Shown here piece by piece: positions 1 through 6,454 of a stretch of 20,156 bases of DNA (positions within the stretch are counted from its first letter, which is position 1; every line of letters begins with the position of its first letter). A model generated the notes under the pieces. The model saw nothing but the letters and a program-made list of their open reading frames with translations. It made no database searches and was not told the origin of the DNA. Source of the DNA: a virus; the IMG/VR virus record IMGVR_UViG_3300001460_000289, positions 1 through 20,156 of that record. One strand, written 5' to 3'. The translations under genes were made by a program, and so were the position numbers.

Positions 1-219
1 AAAGCCCTCGGCCTTTGCCGCCTCGATGCTTTCAAAAGCAAAGAGCTGAACAAACCATTCGCCATCGCCGTCTAGGTCTGCGCAGATGGATGGGCAAGCA
101 TCGTTATGATAACTGCTATCTTTCCATTCGATGTTAGGGTGAACGGTTGCCTCCGCACCGTAATGAGAAAACCAATAATCGTTAGCGTCATCGCGTAATT
201 GTGTAATGTAGTGTTTCAT
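1..219 (-). CDS. Hypothetical protein, leftward, 3' end beyond window
   Basis: The minus strand is open from an ATG at 219-217 to the window edge, giving at least 73 residues (starts MKHYITQLRDDANDYWFSHY). A GGGAG ribosome site lies about 8 bases upstream of the ATG, and a good leftward promoter lies upstream (254-281), so the frame is very likely real. The peptide is acidic and rich in aromatic residues and has no motif I recognise. It is transcribed away from the structural operon and may belong to an early or regulatory arm, which is inference from orientation only. The C-terminus is missing from this window. Confidence 0.7.
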   Translation of the reverse strand, partial: MKHYITQLRDDANDYWFSHYGAEATVHPNIEWKDSSYHNDACPSICADLDGDGEWFVQLFAFESIEAAKAEGF

Positions 220-253
220 TGTGCAAGCTCCCGTTTGCGTTGTTGATAATTCA

Positions 254-281
254 CATATAGGCAAGCGTTGCCTGGTGTCAA
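254..281 (-). promoter_or_regulatory. Leftward sigma70-type promoter
   Basis: Read on the minus strand there is a perfect -35 box TTGACA (281-276), a 16-base spacer and a -10-like TATATG (259-254). Transcription would begin near 247 and leave a short leader before the ATG at 219, whose ribosome site is GGGAG. The spacer consists mostly of a perfect inverted repeat (259-273), suggesting that a repressor could block this promoter. The -10 box is imperfect (4 of 6). Confidence 0.55.
259..273. promoter_or_regulatory. Inverted repeat in leftward promoter spacer, candidate operator
   Basis: AGGCAA-GCG-TTGCCT is a perfect 6-bp inverted repeat with a 3-base centre, lying between the -35 and -10 boxes of the leftward promoter. 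The position suits a dimeric repressor. It is not followed by a T-run, so a terminator is unlikely. No regulator gene is seen in the window. Confidence 0.4.
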
Positions 282-299
282 CACATAAAAAGCAAACAA

Positions 300-316
300 T
301 GTAAAAAAAGTTTACA
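300..316. promoter_or_regulatory. Inverted repeat over rightward -35 box, candidate operator
   Basis: TGTAAA-AAAAG-TTTACA is a perfect 6-bp inverted repeat with a 5-base centre. Its right arm is the -35 hexamer of the rightward promoter. A protein bound here would directly compete with RNA polymerase for the structural operon. The sequence differs from the repeat at 259-273, so two regulators, or one with loose specificity, would be needed. Confidence 0.4.
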
Positions 317-339
317 CTGTGCGCGTGCGTGTATATATT
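311..339 (+). promoter_or_regulatory. Rightward sigma70-type promoter for the structural operon
   Basis: TTTACA (311-316), a 17-base spacer and TATATT (334-339) match the TTGACA/TATAAT consensus at 5 of 6 positions in each box with ideal spacing. Transcription would start near 346, giving an untranslated leader of about 245 bases before the small terminase ATG at 591. It is the best promoter visible in the window and, with few gaps downstream, could serve the whole rightward operon. Confidence 0.6.
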
Positions 340-412
340 AATAAGCAGTTGATTGTATTGGATTGGAGATGGTGGTTGCATATCTCAACACACACGAAGC
401 GTTGTCGGCTCC

Positions 413-535
413 CGTGCAGCATTGCACGCCAAGCCTATCATAGTGTGGCAAAAATGCAACAGTGTGGCAGCCAGGCAACATTCTGTGCGGTAGGGGGGGG
501 CTTATTCGGGGCCGGCACCCCCAGTGCGCGGGGCC
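413..535. other. Repeat-rich GC-rich block, candidate packaging (cos/pac) or leader control site
   Basis: This lies within the 220-590 gene-free stretch, just upstream of the small terminase gene, where cos or pac sites often sit. It holds a perfect hairpin CGTGCA-GCAT-TGCACG (413-428), a 9-bp direct repeat AGTGTGGCA (442-450 and 461-469, 19 bases apart), a run of eight G (493-500), a GGGG/CCCC inverted repeat (508-521) and a direct repeat CGGGGCC (507-513 and 529-535, 22 bases apart, about two helical turns). The composition is much more GC-rich than its flanks. Its function is inferred from location. A structured 5' leader is the main alternative. Confidence 0.3.
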
Positions 536-590
536 ACGTTCTATATGTGTTAATACCTACAACTAAACACACAGCCTAAGCGGAGAAACC

Positions 591-968
591 ATGACGAAGC
601 TAACGAAGTTTACCACCCAGCAGATACTGAGCGACCTTGCTGACGGCTATACTATGGTCGATGCTTGCAAGAAGGCTGGGATAAGCAGGCAGGCTCTTTA
701 CAAGCGTATGAAGGGCAACAACGAGCTTGATGTGTCTGTGCGCATTGCGCAGCAGTATAGTGCGGAGAAGGCGCTAGAGGAGCTTGATAAGCTGTATGAC
801 GATGCCTTACACAAGCGCAAGGACTACGATGCTCATGTGCTAAGAGACTATGCGCACCATGTACGCTGGAAAGTGCAGAAGATTATCCCTGAGCGCTATG
901 GAGAGCAGAAGAACAAGGCGGGGGTAGAGGTTACTGATGGCGGCATTCGCATTATGTGGGAGAGCTAG
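591..968 (+). CDS. terS: Terminase small subunit
   Basis: A 125-residue DNA-recognition subunit of the packaging motor. Residues about 8-42 form a helix-turn-helix (core DACKKAGISRQALYKRM), the DNA-binding part of small terminases. A helical middle follows, and the tail contains a motif like 'W.vqKiiPerYG' that is frequent in phage small terminases. Its place directly before the large terminase supports the call. Family knowledge: small terminases form rings that bind the packaging site and deliver DNA to the large subunit. The start ATG has GGAG about 8 bases upstream. The stop codon abuts the next ATG (TAGATG). A generic HTH regulator is the alternative but fits the context less well. Confidence 0.85.
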   Translation: MTKLTKFTTQQILSDLADGYTMVDACKKAGISRQALYKRMKGNNELDVSVRIAQQYSAEKALEELDKLYDDALHKRKDYDAHVLRDYAHHVRWKVQKIIPERYGEQKNKAGVEVTDGGIRIMWES

Positions 969-1238
969 ATGAAGCGCGGGGCAGTTTTAGATAAGGCGAA
1001 GCAGTGTGTAACTGCTGACAGGGCGGCAGAGCATGGTGATATGGAAGATAACTTTGCGGTTATTGCTTCTTACTGGTCTATTCATTTGGGCCACAAGGTA
1101 GAGCCTGTGGATGTTGGGGTTATGATGGCTTTGTTAAAGGCGGCTAGGGCCAAGTCAAATCCTTACCATGAGGATAATTACATTGATGGTGCGGGGTACT
1201 TTGCGTGTAGTGCTGAGTGTGTCGATGTCTCTGACTAA
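969..1238 (+). CDS. DUF6378-like phage protein
   Basis: An 89-residue protein whose pattern ('vL.kAk..vt.DRa.ehGdmedNF..Ia.yWs.hLG..v...DVgvmMaLLKaARak.NP.heDnyiDgAGYfA') matches a family I know as DUF6378, common in phages of proteobacteria. The function of that family is not established. The helical DR..EHGD..NF segment looks like a nucleotide-pyrophosphatase or MazG-type fold, but I cannot assign an activity. The ATG directly follows the terS stop and uses a GGGAG within the end of terS, so the two genes are translationally linked. Its position between the two terminase genes is odd for a metabolic enzyme. Confidence 0.7.
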   Translation: MKRGAVLDKAKQCVTADRAAEHGDMEDNFAVIASYWSIHLGHKVEPVDVGVMMALLKAARAKSNPYHEDNYIDGAGYFACSAECVDVSD

Positions 1239-1266
1239 AGCATTCTTAAAAGAGGTATAAGTATTT

Positions 1267-2556
1267 ATGGCAAACATAAAGATTCCTTATAAGCCCCGTG
1301 ACTTGCAGGCTGAGATGCACAATAACATCAAGCGGTGGAATGTTTTGGTTATGCACCGTAGATTTGGCAAGACTGTGTTTGCGGTAAATCATTTGATTAA
1401 ACATGCGTTGACTTGTCCGTTACCAAGACCCCGTGTTGCCTTTGTTGCGCCTACCTTTACGCAGGCCAAGCGTATTGCTTGGGACTATGTCAAATATTAT
1501 ACGAGTGTTATCCCTGGCGCTAAATTCAACGAGACTGAGTTGCGTGTGGACTTTCCCAATGGCGGCAGGTTGATGTTGTTGTCTGCTGAAAATCCTGATG
1601 CACTGCGCGGTATTTATCTTGATATGGCTGTCTTCGATGAATTTGGTATGCAAAACCCTAGAGTATGGGGGGAGGTTGTACGTCCAGCCCTATCTGACAG
1701 GGAGGGTGCGGCTATCTTTCTAGGCACTCCGGCTGGGCATAATCATTTTTTTGATTTGCTGGAACAGGCGCGGTCTGAGACAGACAATGGTTCCGACCAG
1801 TGGTACTGGAAGATTGTAAAGGCCAGTGAGAGTAAGCTGGTTAAGGAAACGGAGCTAGACGCAGCTAGAGCGCAGATGACCCCTGAGCAATACGAGCAGG
1901 AGTATGAGTGTTCGTTTACTGCGGCGATTATTGGGGCATATTATGGCAAGTTAATGGCAGAGGCTGATGACGACAACCGTATAACACGGGTGCCATACGA
2001 CCCTGCTTACCCAGTCCATACGGCTTGGGATTTGGGTGTTAATGACTCAACAGCCATTTGGTTTGCGCAGATATTTAGGGGCGGCGCGGTCAATGTTATT
2101 GATTACTACGAGAACGGGGGCGTGGGCTTAGACCATTACGCTGATGTTATAAATAGGAAGGACTACAATTACGGCGACCACTTGGCCCCGCATGACATTG
2201 AGGTGCGTGAGCTTGGCAGTGGTAAGTCACGGCTAGAGACTGCCGCTAGTCTAGGGCTTCGGTTTAAGGTAATTCCCAAGATGAAGGTCGCGGATGGCAT
2301 TAACGCGGCGCGTATGTTATTACCTAAGTGTTACTTTGACAGGGATAGATGCGTTACGGGCGTTGAGATGCTCCGGCAGTATAGGCAGGAATGGGATGAA
2401 CGTAGAAAAATGTTTAGAGACCATCCTCGACATGATTTCACAAGTCATGCAGCAGATGCGTTTAGGTATCTTGCTGTTGGCCTTGAGAACAGGCAGCGTT
2501 TTGTCAGGCCTCCGCAACAAGTTGCGCAAATGGAGTACAACCCTTTTACGCTATGA
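1267..2556 (+). CDS. terL: Terminase large subunit
   Basis: A 429-residue motor ATPase and nuclease that pumps DNA into the prohead and cuts it. ATPase motifs in order: RDLQ near residue 12, Walker A HRRFGKT (30-36), Walker B MAVFDE (120-125) and the coupling motif GTP (153-155). The RNase H-like nuclease shows a first acidic motif WDLGVND (Asp255, Asp260), a possible second one near HDIEV (Asp310) and the closing Asp397 in HDFTSHAADAFR. All key residues are present and the length is normal for the compact terminases of this class. AGAGG lies 11 bases before the ATG. The stop overlaps the next start (ATGA). Its last residues (MEYNPF) are echoed at the start of the next gene. Confidence 0.95.
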   Translation: MANIKIPYKPRDLQAEMHNNIKRWNVLVMHRRFGKTVFAVNHLIKHALTCPLPRPRVAFVAPTFTQAKRIAWDYVKYYTSVIPGAKFNETELRVDFPNGGRLMLLSAENPDALRGIYLDMAVFDEFGMQNPRVWGEVVRPALSDREGAAIFLGTPAGHNHFFDLLEQARSETDNGSDQWYWKIVKASESKLVKETELDAARAQMTPEQYEQEYECSFTAAIIGAYYGKLMAEADDDNRITRVPYDPAYPVHTAWDLGVNDSTAIWFAQIFRGGAVNVIDYYENGGVGLDHYADVINRKDYNYGDHLAPHDIEVRELGSGKSRLETAASLGLRFKVIPKMKVADGINAARMLLPKCYFDRDRCVTGVEMLRQYRQEWDERRKMFRDHPRHDFTSHAADAFRYLAVGLENRQRFVRPPQQVAQMEYNPFTL

Positions 2557-2615
2557 TGATAAATAACGAACACCATTATGACACTGCAAGCATGATGATG
2601 GAGTACAGCCCTTAT
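2530..2615 (+). repeat. Imperfect 18-base direct repeat at the terL/acyltransferase junction
   Basis: ATGGAGTACAACCCTTTT at 2530-2547 recurs as ATGGAGTACAGCCCTTAT at 2598-2615, 16 of 18 identical. The first copy encodes the MEYNPF end of the large terminase. The second encodes MEYSPY, which carries the catalytic region of the downstream acyltransferase. The 68-base offset puts the copies in different absolute frames, yet each is read in the corresponding frame of its own gene. This may mark how the acyltransferase gene entered the operon, or it may be chance. Confidence 0.5.
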
Positions 2616-2972
2616 CATTCTGACTATACGCTTGTTGATAAGCGGATGTATTTAGAACCGCCGCTTGCTATGGGTAATTATATATTTGGGTTAGATGCCG
2701 ATGAGGTTCCGTATTTGTTTGCTACTTGGGCGTTTCCAGAGCAAAAGCAAATTGATGAATATGTCCGAACAGGCATCTTCCCGCCTAGCGCATGGCGTGG
2801 TGATGGCGATAGTCCTTGGATTATTGATTTTATCTGTTTTGCTGGTCGCAAAGGCATAGTCGAGGGCTTTAGGTCTTTGAAAGACATTTTTATAGAAATG
2901 GGATATAGTGATTGCTATTGGCTAAGAACTGAGTCCGGCAAGCTGGGCTTTCATAAGTTAAAGGAGAAATGA
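2553..2972 (+). CDS. HlyC-family toxin-activating lysine acyltransferase
   Basis: A 139-residue protein with the pattern of HlyC/CyaC enzymes, which move a fatty acyl chain from acyl carrier protein to lysines of RTX toxins. Ser19-Pro-Tyr-His22 matches the SPxH of HlyC, where His23 is catalytic. Next come a Y-I-F-x-L strand with 'P..fatWAf' (residues 43-61, like PVAYCSWAN) and W81..GD84...WIID92F, aligning with 'DW.sGD..WfIDwiaPfG' and placing Asp92 on the second catalytic residue. Length and motif spacing fit single-domain acyltransferases of about 150-170 residues. The PFG after the Asp motif is changed to FAG. The start overlaps the terL stop (ATGA) with no clear ribosome site of its own, so coupling is likely; a start at 2556 or 2592 is also possible. 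No RTX toxin is present. The family is firm, the substrate unknown. Confidence 0.85.
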   Translation: MMINNEHHYDTASMMMEYSPYHSDYTLVDKRMYLEPPLAMGNYIFGLDADEVPYLFATWAFPEQKQIDEYVRTGIFPPSAWRGDGDSPWIIDFICFAGRKGIVEGFRSLKDIFIEMGYSDCYWLRTESGKLGFHKLKEK

Positions 2973-2973
2973 C

Positions 2974-3600
2974 ATGGGTTCTGGTGGCGGCACAAAGAGT
3001 GGAAGCGAGGGCGCTAAAAAGCAGGACTTTCGCTTGAAAGAGCAGAAAAGTTTTTACGGTGCGCAAGGGGGAGCCATTGTTGGTGGGCGAGGCATTAGCC
3101 AACTCCAAAAGAATTTTCAAAGAAACATAGAAGCAGCGCAACAGCTTGAACGCCGCGCAGCCGAAGGTTCTATTAAGTCACCCATCCCAAGCATAACTGG
3201 TGCTGCAATAAACACGCTTGGCGGCTTTTTTAACAAGCGCCTTGCTGGTCAGTTGCGCACTGGCTCTACGAGTGCTACGCCTGTGACTGCTAAGTTTGGC
3301 CCTAGCCAGAATGAATTGGTTGTTGGTGTAGTAACCAAAGATGGTGTCTACAGTGGGCGGCAACAGTTTAACCCTAAGCAAACTATACTGGCTGACAACC
3401 GTGGCGAGACTGTTTCTAAGCCAGATGTTACCCCTGTGGTAACGCCGGAAGTAACGCCTGAGGTTGTACCTGATGATACGCAGTTAGGGTTTCCCGCAGA
3501 AGAATCACGGCGTAGACGCACTAGAAGATTTGGCGGCGGAGGCTTAGTAGAAGAAAAAGGCATACTCTCATCTTCTACTGGCAAACGCCCTACAGTATAG
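2974..3600 (+). CDS. Glycine-rich hypothetical protein, probably virion-associated
   Basis: A 208-residue protein I do not recognise. It begins MGSGGGTKSGSEG, then has a basic, Gln-rich helical part (about residues 20-65), a Ser/Thr-rich middle, a short Thr-Pro-Glu repeat (VTPVVTPEVTPEV, about 151-163) and a C-terminus with an arginine cluster RRRRTRR followed by GGGG and the ending TGKRPTV. Low complexity and a basic tail are usual for small phage morphogenesis or minor head proteins. AAGGAG sits 7 bases before the ATG, giving it a strong start directly after the acyltransferase stop. It is thus the closest partner candidate for that enzyme. Its Gly-Lys pair near the C-terminus resembles the minimal core of RTX acylation sites, which is speculative. 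Confidence 0.7.
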   Translation: MGSGGGTKSGSEGAKKQDFRLKEQKSFYGAQGGAIVGGRGISQLQKNFQRNIEAAQQLERRAAEGSIKSPIPSITGAAINTLGGFFNKRLAGQLRTGSTSATPVTAKFGPSQNELVVGVVTKDGVYSGRQQFNPKQTILADNRGETVSKPDVTPVVTPEVTPEVVPDDTQLGFPAEESRRRRTRRFGGGGLVEEKGILSSSTGKRPTV

Positions 3601-3609
3601 GAGATAACA

Positions 3610-3822
3610 ATGAGTTCACTTTTTAGCCCACCGTCTATGCCAGCACCGCCTCCTCCACCTGAGCCTCCGGCAAAGGTTGATTACGCAAGGGCTGAGGCTC
3701 TATCCGAAGAGGCTCTGAAGAAAGAGCGCTCAAAGCGCAAGGGCAGAGGCTCTACTATAGTTGCTGGATTGGCCTCTGACACAACAATGCCAACTAGCGG
3801 CACACCTACACTACTGGGGTAA
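3610..3822 (+). CDS. Small proline-rich protein next to the portal gene
   Basis: A 70-residue protein with a proline stretch (PPSMPAPPPPPEPP, about residues 7-20), a charged helix with a basic patch (KKERSKRKGRGST, about 37-49) and the ending GTPTLLG. Short genes with a Pro-rich start, an R/K-G-R-x-ST block and an LLG end occur just before the portal gene in many podophages and siphophages; their role is not known to me. AGGAG lies 6 bases before the ATG, and the portal ATG follows 3 bases after the stop, so it is clearly part of the head operon. The basic patch could bind DNA or the portal. Confidence 0.7.
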   Translation: MSSLFSPPSMPAPPPPPEPPAKVDYARAEALSEEALKKERSKRKGRGSTIVAGLASDTTMPTSGTPTLLG

Positions 3823-3825
3823 CTT

Positions 3826-5415
3826 ATGGAAGATTTAGCCAAGAGCCTAATTAGTCGCGGCAACAGTATTGTTTCCCGCAGAGATAACTGGGATACGCAT
3901 TATCAAGAGCTTGCGGATTACATGCTACCCCGCAAAGCCGACATCGTTAAGAAACGGTCACGCGGCGAAAAGCGCATGGAGCTTATCTATGATGGCACTG
4001 CGCTACAGGCTGTAGACCTTTTGTCTGCAAGTCTGCACGGTATGCTGACGAGTGGGGCTACTCCTTGGTTCCATCTTGATATGAAAGACACCGATGTAGG
4101 CCGTGACGATGATGTGCGCGAATGGCTACAAGACTCATCAACACGAATGATTAGGGCTTTTAATCAGTCAAACTTCGAGACTGAAATCCATGAGATGTAT
4201 GTAGACCTAGTTGTATTTGGCACAGGTTGCATGTTTGTTGAGATGGACGAGGGCCAGTTGCGGTTCAGCACACGCCACATTTCAGAGTTCTACCTACAGG
4301 AAAACCAGTTTGGGTTAGTTGATACCGTCTTCCGCAAGTATAAACAGCCAGCAAGACAGGCTGTTCAGCGTTTCGGCATTGAGAATGTAGGCGAGTTTAT
4401 TCGCAAGACACATGAGAAGAAGCCGGATGAAGAAGTAGAAATCATGCACGTTGTTATGCCACGGGCTGACCGTGACACGACAAAGGTAGATAACAAGAAC
4501 ATGCCTTTTGCTTCGTACTATATTTGTATGAATAGCAGCATGATGATTTCAGAGAGTGGCTTCCAAGAGTTTCCTTATATTGTGCCGCGCTTCTTGAAGG
4601 CAACAGGCGAAATCATGGGTCGCTCTCCGGCAATGGTAGCCCTGCCTGATGTTAAGATGCTGAACTTGATGTCTAAGACAATTATCCAAGCAGCCCAGAA
4701 ACAGATTGACCCGCCGTTACTTGTTCCTGATGACGGGTTTATTATGCCTATTCGCACACAGCCTGGTGGCCTTAATTTCTTTAGGTCTGGTTCTAGGGAT
4801 ACAATTACGCCTCTAAACACGGGCGCTAACATTCCTATTGGCTTGAGCATGGAAGAGCAACGCCGTGGTGCTATTCGTTCAGCGTTCTACGTTGACCAGC
4901 TTCTTTCCGGTGGTGCGCCAAACATGACAGCCACAGAGGTTGTGCAAAGGCAAGAAGAGCGTATGCGGGTCATTGGCCCTGTTCTTGGCAGGCTGATGAA
5001 TGAGATGCTTCGTCCTTTGGTAGACCGTGTGTTTGCCTTGATGTTGCGTGAGGAGATGCTTGCTATCCCTCCTGAGCTTTTGCAAGGAACAGATATTGAT
5101 ATTGAGTATGTATCGCCTCTGGCCCGTGCGCAAAAGTCTAGCAGTCTTAACAGCACTATGCAGGCTCTTGAAATCCTACTGCCTCTAGCACAGGCGTTGC
5201 CAGTAATTGACCACCTCGACCCTGATGGTTTGGTGCAGCATGTTACTGATTCTCTTGGTGTTCCTAAGACTACATTGCGTTCTAGCCGTGAGGTTGCGCA
5301 GATGCGTCAGGAACGAGCAGCAGCAGAGCAACAAGCAATGCAGCGTCAGAGTGAGCAAGAGGATGTATATACGGCAGCGCAAGCGGCGCAAGCAGTTAGG
5401 ATGGTTGGGCAATGA
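3826..5415 (+). CDS. Portal protein (head-to-tail connector)
   Basis: A 529-residue protein of the T7 gp8-type connector family, close to the 536 residues of T7 gp8. The N-terminal part shows the family pattern: W.thyqelAdYmLPRkad near residues 22-40, then YDGTALQAVDLLSASLHGMLTS and PWFHLDM (about 60-90). A central region has ARQAVQRFG, and a long C-terminal stretch is helical and rich in Gln and Ala (about 480-529). Portals form a dodecameric ring at one capsid vertex. They nucleate assembly with scaffold, serve as the docking site of the terminase and later bind tail tubular protein A. GGGG lies about 6 bases before the ATG. Its end overlaps the next gene by ATGA. Confidence 0.95.
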   Translation: MEDLAKSLISRGNSIVSRRDNWDTHYQELADYMLPRKADIVKKRSRGEKRMELIYDGTALQAVDLLSASLHGMLTSGATPWFHLDMKDTDVGRDDDVREWLQDSSTRMIRAFNQSNFETEIHEMYVDLVVFGTGCMFVEMDEGQLRFSTRHISEFYLQENQFGLVDTVFRKYKQPARQAVQRFGIENVGEFIRKTHEKKPDEEVEIMHVVMPRADRDTTKVDNKNMPFASYYICMNSSMMISESGFQEFPYIVPRFLKATGEIMGRSPAMVALPDVKMLNLMSKTIIQAAQKQIDPPLLVPDDGFIMPIRTQPGGLNFFRSGSRDTITPLNTGANIPIGLSMEEQRRGAIRSAFYVDQLLSGGAPNMTATEVVQRQEERMRVIGPVLGRLMNEMLRPLVDRVFALMLREEMLAIPPELLQGTDIDIEYVSPLARAQKSSSLNSTMQALEILLPLAQALPVIDHLDPDGLVQHVTDSLGVPKTTLRSSREVAQMRQERAAAEQQAMQRQSEQEDVYTAAQAAQAVRMVGQ

Positions 5416-5615
5416 CCCCAGAGGTAGAGAAACTTAAATTTATGTACAAAGAAACCTTTGCCACCGAAAGCGGCAAGAAGGTTCTTAAAGACCTTGAGGC
5501 CCGTAGTAACTGGCGGGTATCAAGCTATGTGGCTGGCGATGCCAATGCCACAGCTTTTGAGGAAGGCAAGAGGGCTGTCCTTTTGCACGTTCATAGTATG
5601 ATGAAAGAGGAGTAA
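5412..5615 (+). CDS. Bbp19-like small phage protein
   Basis: A 67-residue protein with the pattern 'yketFat.sGkkVLkDLea....s.yvaGDanATAFeeGkRavllhv', which I recognise as the Bbp19-like family named after Bordetella phage BPP-1. These proteins are encoded between portal and scaffold in many podophages; their role is not established. The start overlaps the portal stop (ATGA) and the scaffold ATG follows closely, so it is co-expressed with head genes. It points to a BPP-1-type head module. Confidence 0.8.
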   Translation: MTPEVEKLKFMYKETFATESGKKVLKDLEARSNWRVSSYVAGDANATAFEEGKRAVLLHVHSMMKEE

Positions 5616-5617
5616 TT

Positions 5618-6454
5618 ATGTCAGAAGAAGCTATCGAACAGGTAGCCCAGGTTGAAGCACCAATGTTGGAAACCCCAGCAGAAGTTGCGTCAGGCGGGTC
5701 TGGTAACGATTTCTTAAATATGATACCAGAAGAATTGCGGGGGCATCCTAGCATTTCACCTATCAAAGATGTTGAGAACTTGGCGCGGTCATATGTAAAT
5801 GCCCAGCGTCTTATAGGTGCAGATAAAATACCACTGCCTGCTAACCCTACAGAAGAAGACTTAGATAGAGTTTACAGTAGACTTGGCAGGCCGGAGTCAC
5901 CAGATAACTATGACATTGCTGCTGATGGCAATATAGTAACAGAGGAAGTTGCTAGTAGTTACAAAGACATAGCGCATAAACTTCGCCTTACACCTGAGCA
6001 AGCAAGCGGCGTTCTTGACTACTATAAGAGTGTTGTGGAAAACACAGGTGTTGCAAATATGCAACAGGTTGAGCAACAGCGTGAACAATCAGAGGCTGCA
6101 TTGAGGCAGGAATGGGGTTCAAATTATGACGGAATTGTGCAGAAAGCGGCATCAACCGCGCAAGAATTTGGCAATTCTGAGATGTTTGACTTAGACCTTG
6201 CTGATGGGACTAAGCTGGGCAATAACCCAGAGTTCATAAAAGCATTTGCAAAAATTGCAGAATTTAGGCAAAGTGTGACAAGTGAAGATACCGTTTCGGA
6301 CTCATCTCAGACTTCGTTTATGACGAGGGAAACGGCTCAGGCAGAGGCAGATGCCATTATGAAATCTCCTGAGTACACAGATAGGCGAAACTACGCAGCC
6401 CGTCAAAAGGCTGTAGGACGAGTACAAGAGCTAATGAACTACATTCATGGATGA
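5618..6454 (+). CDS. Capsid assembly scaffolding protein
   Basis: A 278-residue acidic protein. Residues about 32-75 follow the known scaffold pattern: IPEELRGHPSI..ikDVenLArSYvnAQrLIG. Then come IPLPANPTEEDLDRVYSRLG and RPESPDNYDI (about 72-102), a motif very common in podophage scaffolds. The middle is helical and Gln/Glu-rich (about 140-190), the C-terminus has a TaqaEaDaImkspEY segment and a basic helical end, which in this class binds the shell protein. Scaffolds direct prohead growth and leave before DNA entry. A strong GAGGAG ribosome site precedes the ATG at 5618. The last 8 bases overlap the next gene. Confidence 0.88.
   Translation: MSEEAIEQVAQVEAPMLETPAEVASGGSGNDFLNMIPEELRGHPSISPIKDVENLARSYVNAQRLIGADKIPLPANPTEEDLDRVYSRLGRPESPDNYDIAADGNIVTEEVASSYKDIAHKLRLTPEQASGVLDYYKSVVENTGVANMQQVEQQREQSEAALRQEWGSNYDGIVQKAASTAQEFGNSEMFDLDLADGTKLGNNPEFIKAFAKIAEFRQSVTSEDTVSDSSQTSFMTRETAQAEADAIMKSPEYTDRRNYAARQKAVGRVQELMNYIHG

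Larger units (their letters stand above)
220..590. other. Gene-free control region between leftward and rightward genes
   Basis: No convincing gene lies here. It contains the divergent promoters and their inverted repeats (254-339), then about 70 bases with nothing I can name (340-412), the repeat-rich block at 413-535, and a short AT-richer run ending in the terS ribosome site (cggagaaacc). A GTG-started frame at 319-579 is judged spurious. The long leader may carry the packaging signal and post-transcriptional control. Confidence 0.6.

Noticed and set aside
493-533. Possible G-quadruplex from the G8 run and two later GGGG blocks
   Set aside because: The final loop is 18 bases and contains C runs that would pair with the G blocks, so a hairpin is more likely; kept only as part of the packaging-site candidate.
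319-579. GTG-started 86-codon rightward frame in the control region
   Set aside because: It has no ribosome site, begins between the -35 and -10 of the rightward promoter, and encodes an unlikely Cys/Arg/His-rich peptide through the repeat block.
2553-3600. RTX toxin-activator pair
   Set aside because: The neighbour of the acyltransferase has no GGxGxDxxx nonapeptide repeats, no hydrophobic pore domain and is far too short for an RTX toxin; no secretion genes are present.
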